Source: Vulcanimicrobiota bacterium (GTDB lineage: Bacteria > Vulcanimicrobiota > Vulcanimicrobiia > Vulcanimicrobiales > Vulcanimicrobiaceae). From it: 61,254 bases of DNA. Shown here in pieces: positions 57,756-61,254 of the stretch (the stretch's first letter is position 1; each line of letters begins with the position of its first letter). Below the pieces are notes generated by a model. The model saw only the letters and a list, made by a program, of their open reading frames with translations. It did not search any database and had not been told where the DNA came from. The stretch covers positions 1 to 61,254 of the forward strand of contig JAAXCX010000013.1 in assembly GCA_013036105.1 (NCBI GenBank), read 5' to 3'. Position numbers and translations under genes: made by a program.

Positions 57756-58898
57756 CTAGGATGATGGCGAGGTGACGACAATCGCCGATTGCGCTGCGTC
57801 GGTCCAGGCGGCGTGGGCGATGATCGGATGAGTGAGGTATTCGAATGCGAGCTGCGCCTCTTCGCGCGTGCAGGCGCGCTGAGAGCCCGTCGCTGCGAGC
57901 GCTTCGTCCACTAACACCATAGCGGCATCGAGCGTCAGCAACGCGGCGTTGCTGACGCTCGATGTCCCGTTAGTACTTGCCGCGCCGTTCGTGGCTGCGC
58001 CGTTGGTGCTGATCGTGCGCCCCTCGGCTGGCGCGGCTTCGCCGCGCTGCTCGGGGTGGTTCGACAGGCTCACCATGACACTCTCATGGCCGTGTTGCTG
58101 AACCATGAGGGTTTGCAGATGCCAGCCGGTGGAGCGAATCAGGTTGGCGACCGTGAGGATGCGTTTGCGTTGGCCGTGCTTGCGTTCCCACAAGAGATCG
58201 GCCAGTGCGTCGGCGGCGTAGCCCGGTTCGAAAAGCGCGCGCAGTTCGTACGCGTTGGCGGCGATGGTGAGCGCGGTTTGCAGATCGGCGAGCGTCCAGG
58301 CGCTGACGCCGTGCGTGTGGAGTTCGGACGTCAGTTTGAGTTCCTCGGAGAACGCGGGGCCGACGATCGCGCAAGACTGCGCGTGGAAGGCGTCGCGGTA
58401 TTTGGCAGCTTCGAAGATGTCGGGGTCGGGGACGATGCTTTTGGCGGTCTTGCACTCGAGCATGGCGCGATAGCCGAGCGCGCCGAGTTGGGCGTCGGCG
58501 TAGCCGTCGGGCGCGCTGTCGCCGCCCAGGTGAACCGTCGCGAATCCCATGTGCGCTAACGCATCGCAGACGGCGATTTCAAAGGCGGCGGGGTCGGAGC
58601 CGGTGGCGGTTTTGGTCAGGCGATCGATGAGGCCTTGGGTTTGCACATCGGGCGGAGCGGCCGGCTTTTCGGGAAGCGCGGGCCAATCGTCGAGCGTTCG
58701 TTCACGCGGAAGTTGCGCTCTTCGTCTTGGAGGATGGCCGCAGTACTGCAGGCCCTTGCGGGGAAGCTGCTGCTCGCAATACCGGCAGTTTGCTAGCGCT
58801 TCCACGCGTCGAGCTTCGTCTATCGTACGCCGTTCCGCGCGCCCTAAGCGATATGGAACTTTCATGCGTCGAAGCTGCTTCGCGTATTCGTTCGACAC
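57756..58898 (-). CDS. PD-(D/E)XK nuclease-like protein with an N-terminal zinc-ribbon-like segment
   Basis: A 380-residue protein. Residues 38-55 carry CxxC and CGH (Cys38, Cys41, Cys53, His55), a possible zinc ribbon. Residues about 104-155 resemble the Mrr/restriction-endonuclease-like core: FEIAVCDALAHMGF, then GGDSAPDGYAD and AMLECKTAK, giving an Asp and the ExK pair Glu148/Lys150. The middle part is helical. Residues about 273-294 come from a family-B repeat read in frame, followed by Asn/Thr/Gly-rich low-complexity sequence. A DNA-binding or nuclease role is plausible but unproven. Its 3' end lies 42 bp from tRNA-like unit 3. Confidence 0.7.
   Translation of the reverse strand: MSNEYAKQLRRMKVPYRLGRAERRTIDEARRVEALANCRYCEQQLPRKGLQYCGHPPRRRAQLPRERTLDDWPALPEKPAAPPDVQTQGLIDRLTKTATGSDPAAFEIAVCDALAHMGFATVHLGGDSAPDGYADAQLGALGYRAMLECKTAKSIVPDPDIFEAAKYRDAFHAQSCAIVGPAFSEELKLTSELHTHGVSAWTLADLQTALTIAANAYELRALFEPGYAADALADLLWERKHGQRKRILTVANLIRSTGWHLQTLMVQQHGHESVMVSLSNHPEQRGEAAPAEGRTISTNGAATNGAASTNGTSSVSNAALLTLDAAMVLVDEALAATGSQRACTREEAQLAFEYLTHPIIAHAAWTDAAQSAIVVTSPSS
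58020..58080. repeat. Family-B repeat inside the PD-(D/E)XK-like gene
   Basis: Stem GCGCGGC-TTC-GCCGCGC, then GCTCGGGGTGGTTCGACAGG and CTCACCATGACA. On the minus strand it reads VMVSLSNHPEQRGEAAPAEG without a stop. Confidence 0.85.
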
Positions 58899-59243
58899 GT
58901 GAAGCGCCTTTGATAAATCTCAGAGTTTTATCACGTCCATCCGAAATCGGATCGCGTCGTGTTAAGCGCAGTATTATGGTGCTTGCGCGACGGTAAAAAC
59001 CGTCAACAATGTGAGAGTTACCTAAGATAGTCCGCTCCCGCGCATCGTAACGGGCAGCGGCATCTGGATGCCGATGAAGTCCTAGGGCCCATTACTCCCA
59101 CGCGGCGAGGCTTCTAGGAGCGCGCAGCCTGGGTGTAAGCCGCGCGGCTACAAAGCCTGATCGCGGAGGAGCTAAGACACAGCCGCCTCGTTTTTGGCTG
59201 CCCTGTCTCCTATCTCGCGGCGGGGCGTGCTACACTGGGGGCT
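58899..59243. other. Gene-less region with several inverted repeats
   Basis: No convincing reading frame. Short inverted repeats are visible: AGGCT...AGCCT around 59107-59131, TGTAAGCCGCG/CGCGGCTACA at about 59132-59153 and GACACAGCC...GGCTGCCCTGTC around 59175-59208. A TACACT box at 59231-59236 is followed 7 bp later by ATG 59244 of a nine-codon frame that overlaps the next start. It could hold a structured RNA, but no known family (6S, SRP, RNase P, tmRNA) was recognised. Confidence 0.4.
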
Positions 59244-59269
59244 ATGGTCGTCGCTCAGGAGATCACGGA

Positions 59270-59338
59270 ATGAAACTGACGGTTTTACTTATCGGAGCAT
59301 TGTTGCTTTTGACGATGCAGTCGACCTATGGCAGCTAG
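59270..59338 (+). CDS. Possible 22-residue hydrophobic peptide
   Basis: ATG 59270 follows AGGAG by 9 bp and encodes MKLTVLLIGALLLLTMQSTYGS. The sequence looks like a signal peptide or a single membrane helix. It lies in the same direction as the aspartic protease gene 38 bp downstream, and its ATG overlaps the stop of a nine-codon frame (59244-59272). It may be a small membrane peptide, a leader, or a truncated secreted protein. Confidence 0.35.
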   Translation: MKLTVLLIGALLLLTMQSTYGS

Positions 59339-59376
59339 GTGCCGCCGTTAACGAAAATTGAAAGTTTGGCATTGCA

Positions 59377-60570
59377 ATGAAAAACCGTCCCTGGCGTCGG
59401 CTTATAAAAGTAGGGGGACTCGGCGTTGTTTTGCTCACGGCAGCTACGGTCTCAGCAGGGGCCGCCGAATTGCCCCAGGCAATTCGCCACGAGTTCCAAA
59501 CGGGGAGCGCGAAACTTAATCTGGGGTCTGACCCAGCGCACATTCGATTGCAGGGCACAAACTGGGTGGGGGGCTACGCATCGCCCTATGTGCGCGTGTT
59601 TATTAATGGGCGCGGTCCTTTTACTTTCCTGTTCGATACCGGCTCAAGCTTTACAGTTGTTAGTACCAAGCTAGTTAAGGATGCTGGACTTCAAGTCATA
59701 AGCAACGTTCGTGGTAGTCATGAGATTGTCAAAATGGCAGATGTCCGCCTCGGGCCAGTGAACATACGCGACTATTTTGCCGTCGTTCGGGATGGGAACG
59801 ATGTGGACGGTATACTTGGATTCAACGCCTTTGGGCAAGACTATCTGTTATTTGACTTTTTAAGCCACGAGCTTGTAGTCAGCTCCCAACCTATTCCACT
59901 CGCACGATCATTCTGGCTGTCATATACATTGACTCAGTGGTGCCCATACATCGACCTAACTGTAAACGGCAAGACGCTTTCTACCTTGATCGACACGGGT
60001 GATGATGCCTACGCCTGGGAAGCAGCAGCCGCGGATCTTAAAGGCCTTCCGTTAGCGCGCCGCACTGACATGGGCGAGCTTGTGCGGAATGGAGTTACCG
60101 GCGTAACGCGCACCCTCGTGGTGACGCTCGATGCTACTTTGAAGGTTGGACCCGTCTCGTCAGAACAGCCAGCCGTCGCAATTAACGATTCCCTTGAGGG
60201 TGCCCCAGATGTCGGCATGGACTTCATGAAAAATTTCACCTTCGAATTCGATCGGCATCATAAGAGGGTAGGCTTTGAGCCTCTGTTTAACGGCACACAC
60301 TTCACCGTGCCTGGTTTGATCACAATTGGATTCTCGATATCATATCGTCAGCCGGGAAGAGCTGTGTCAGATGTGCTGCCTGGCCTGGCTCCGTCTCTCG
60401 CGGGGATGAGAATTGGAGATACCATCGTCAAAATAGATGACGCTGCCGCCGATACGATTAGCTTTCAGCAATGGGACACGCTCCTAAGGGCCCGTCGACC
60501 GATTCGTATCGAATGGAGCGACAGAGGCAGTGTCCAGACCAGCGTCTTCAACGTTGTTGAACTAAAGTAA
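59377..60570 (+). CDS. Secreted retropepsin-like aspartic protease with C-terminal PDZ domain
   Basis: A 397-residue protein with a signal peptide (GVVLLTAATVSAGAA). It has two retropepsin-type halves: FLFDTGSSFTVVS with the catalytic DTG and, later, STLIDTGDDAYAW with a second DTG, so both catalytic Asp residues may lie in one chain. VDGILGFNAFG is the flap-strand block. The last 95 residues form a PDZ domain (GLAPSLAGMRIGDTIVKID). Codon and base composition is less GC-rich than in the neighbours, which suggests recent transfer. Likely periplasmic or surface protease. Confidence 0.85.
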   Translation: MKNRPWRRLIKVGGLGVVLLTAATVSAGAAELPQAIRHEFQTGSAKLNLGSDPAHIRLQGTNWVGGYASPYVRVFINGRGPFTFLFDTGSSFTVVSTKLVKDAGLQVISNVRGSHEIVKMADVRLGPVNIRDYFAVVRDGNDVDGILGFNAFGQDYLLFDFLSHELVVSSQPIPLARSFWLSYTLTQWCPYIDLTVNGKTLSTLIDTGDDAYAWEAAAADLKGLPLARRTDMGELVRNGVTGVTRTLVVTLDATLKVGPVSSEQPAVAINDSLEGAPDVGMDFMKNFTFEFDRHHKRVGFEPLFNGTHFTVPGLITIGFSISYRQPGRAVSDVLPGLAPSLAGMRIGDTIVKIDDAAADTISFQQWDTLLRARRPIRIEWSDRGSVQTSVFNVVELK

Positions 60571-60610
60571 GCGACTTTGCCGCACCGGATTGTTTCCAGC
60601 GTGCATATGA

Positions 60611-60812
60611 TATGAGCCATCGGCGCATCATGCATAGGGCATCGGCGCATTCCGCATCGATACACCGTGCAGCGTCGGCAACATTGCGCAGTGCGCATCG
60701 GCAACATTGCGCAGTGCGCATCGGCAGCATCACGCATTGGCGCACCGTGCATTGCGCATCGGAACAGCATGCATAGCGCATCGGCGCATCACGCATTGCG
60801 CACCGGCGACCG
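60611..60812. repeat. Degenerate tandem repeat, GCGCATCGGC units
   Basis: About 200 bp made of GCGCATCGGC, AACATTGCGCAGT, GCATCACGCATTG and related units in irregular order; a 23-bp segment is directly repeated at about 60675-60721. Reading frames on both strands give His/Ala/Arg low-complexity peptides that I do not call as genes. It marks a boundary between the protease gene and an amidohydrolase remnant. Confidence 0.8.
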
Positions 60813-60901
60813 GACGTTTTGCGCGCTTGTGTATTATCCCGTGGCGAAAGCTTCTGATGGCATTAAGCACTGACGGGCCACGTTATTGCTGCTTAGGGTT
60901 G

Positions 60902-61254
60902 TCAGCCGGAGCTGGTAGCCGGACAGGAACATCCACTGTGAGGCCGCCCCCGAAGCGTTGCGGCCGCAGCGCCTGAACGTGGCTGAGAAAGTGTCGCAGC
61001 GCCTGAATATGTCGAAAGCACTTTTGTTCCCATAATCGCGTCTGCCGGCACTTTCATCCAATCGCGATCCATCACTACAAAATCCCCGTACTTCCCTGGT
61101 GAGATGGAGCCGATCTCGCGTTCCATGAAATTCGCGCGCGCGGCCCAGATCGTCATCGATTTGAGCGCTTCCTCGCGCGTCATCGCTTGATTGGGATACC
61201 ATCCGCCCGGCGGTTGGTTTTCTTCATTCTGCCGAGAGATCGCGGCGTGGAAGG
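60902..61254 (-). CDS. Amidohydrolase family 3 protein (5' end outside window), abnormal C-terminus
   Basis: The frame is open from the window edge: FHAAISRQNEEN, then GGWYPNQAMTREEALKSMTIWAARANF and GSISPGKYGDFVVMDRDWM are typical of YtcJ-like amidohydrolase C-termini, where the metal-site residues lie further upstream, outside the window. The family usually ends soon after VLSTYSGG; here the sequence after STYSGA turns into a low-complexity tail (about 30 residues with repeated SGAAAATLRG) before the stop at 60902. I infer a frameshift or deletion near 61000, next to the low-complexity repeat. Confidence 0.75.
   Translation of the reverse strand, partial: FHAAISRQNEENQPPGGWYPNQAMTREEALKSMTIWAARANFMEREIGSISPGKYGDFVVMDRDWMKVPADAIMGTKVLSTYSGAATLSQPRSGAAAATLRGRPHSGCSCPATSSG

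Noticed and set aside
60548-60976. Reading frames in the low-complexity repeat
   Set aside because: Products are His/Ala/Cys repeats created by the GCGCATCGGC unit, open on both strands, without ribosome sites.

Overview
The window looks like a chromosomal contig of an uncultured high-GC bacterium. The protein style, the membrane urate oxidase, leaderless-looking promoters and the many small TGTCATCCTGAG-type repeats recall Candidatus Eremiobacterota (WPS-2). That placement is inference; there is no rRNA or other decisive phylogenetic marker here. No phage, insertion sequence or CRISPR array was seen.

Layout. 1-4.4 kb: two secreted pentapeptide-repeat proteins beside a urate-to-allantoin set (uraD, puuD, uraH). 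4.5-13.1 kb: purine synthesis genes guaA, purD and purF, with an inward-facing AttEFGH-like ABC exporter (ATPase, fused permease, AttH-like secreted protein). 13-23.8 kb: an LCCL-domain protein, panB, a Uma2 nuclease, a large PrsW-like membrane protein, a serpin, a frameshifted secreted glycosidase-like lipoprotein and pepA. 23.8-26 kb: purM and a GNAT-PurN fusion. 26-29 kb: an aldo/keto reductase and two toxin-antitoxin pairs (VapBC, HicAB). 29-37.6 kb: a nearly complete arginine regulon (argB divergent from argF-argR-argG-argH-argC-argJ-argD) with ARG-box-like sites. 37.6-46.4 kb: an FkbM methyltransferase, a PEP mutase/isocitrate lyase family enzyme, a kelch protein, a CAAX protease, a BlaI/BlaR1-like pair, a peptide-binding lipoprotein and tsaD. 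46.4-50.7 kb: orphan antitoxin relics, a frameshifted metal-transport-like protein, a kinase-less sensor membrane protein, a VIT-family protein and an AbrB/Doc pair. 50.8-57.3 kb: a BNR-propeller protein, an IPT/TIG protein, a VOC protein and a Tat-exported BBE-type flavoenzyme. 57.3-61.3 kb: two structured RNA units, a PD-(D/E)XK-like protein, a retropepsin-PDZ protein, a low-complexity repeat and a truncated amidohydrolase.

Functional threads. GuaA, PurD, PurF, PurM and PurN act in purine synthesis while UraD, PuuD and UraH degrade urate, so both ends of purine metabolism are represented. The arg block encodes the acetyl-cycle route from glutamate to arginine, with ArgJ recycling acetyl groups and ArgR as regulator.

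Most unusual signals. (1) Two tandem units of about 200 bp at 57316-57734 each encode a cloverleaf-capable tRNA-like RNA. Each is followed by its own TTGNGN-17-TAGAGT promoter, a short RNA complementary to the D-like and anticodon-like arms, and a terminator. Stems and antisense pairing covary between the units, and a third, half-deleted copy lies at 39095-39217. (2) A dispersed hairpin repeat occurs in two families related by a compensatory CC/GG swap, and it has entered reading frames of PurN, ArgC, the peptide-binding protein and the PD-(D/E)XK-like protein.
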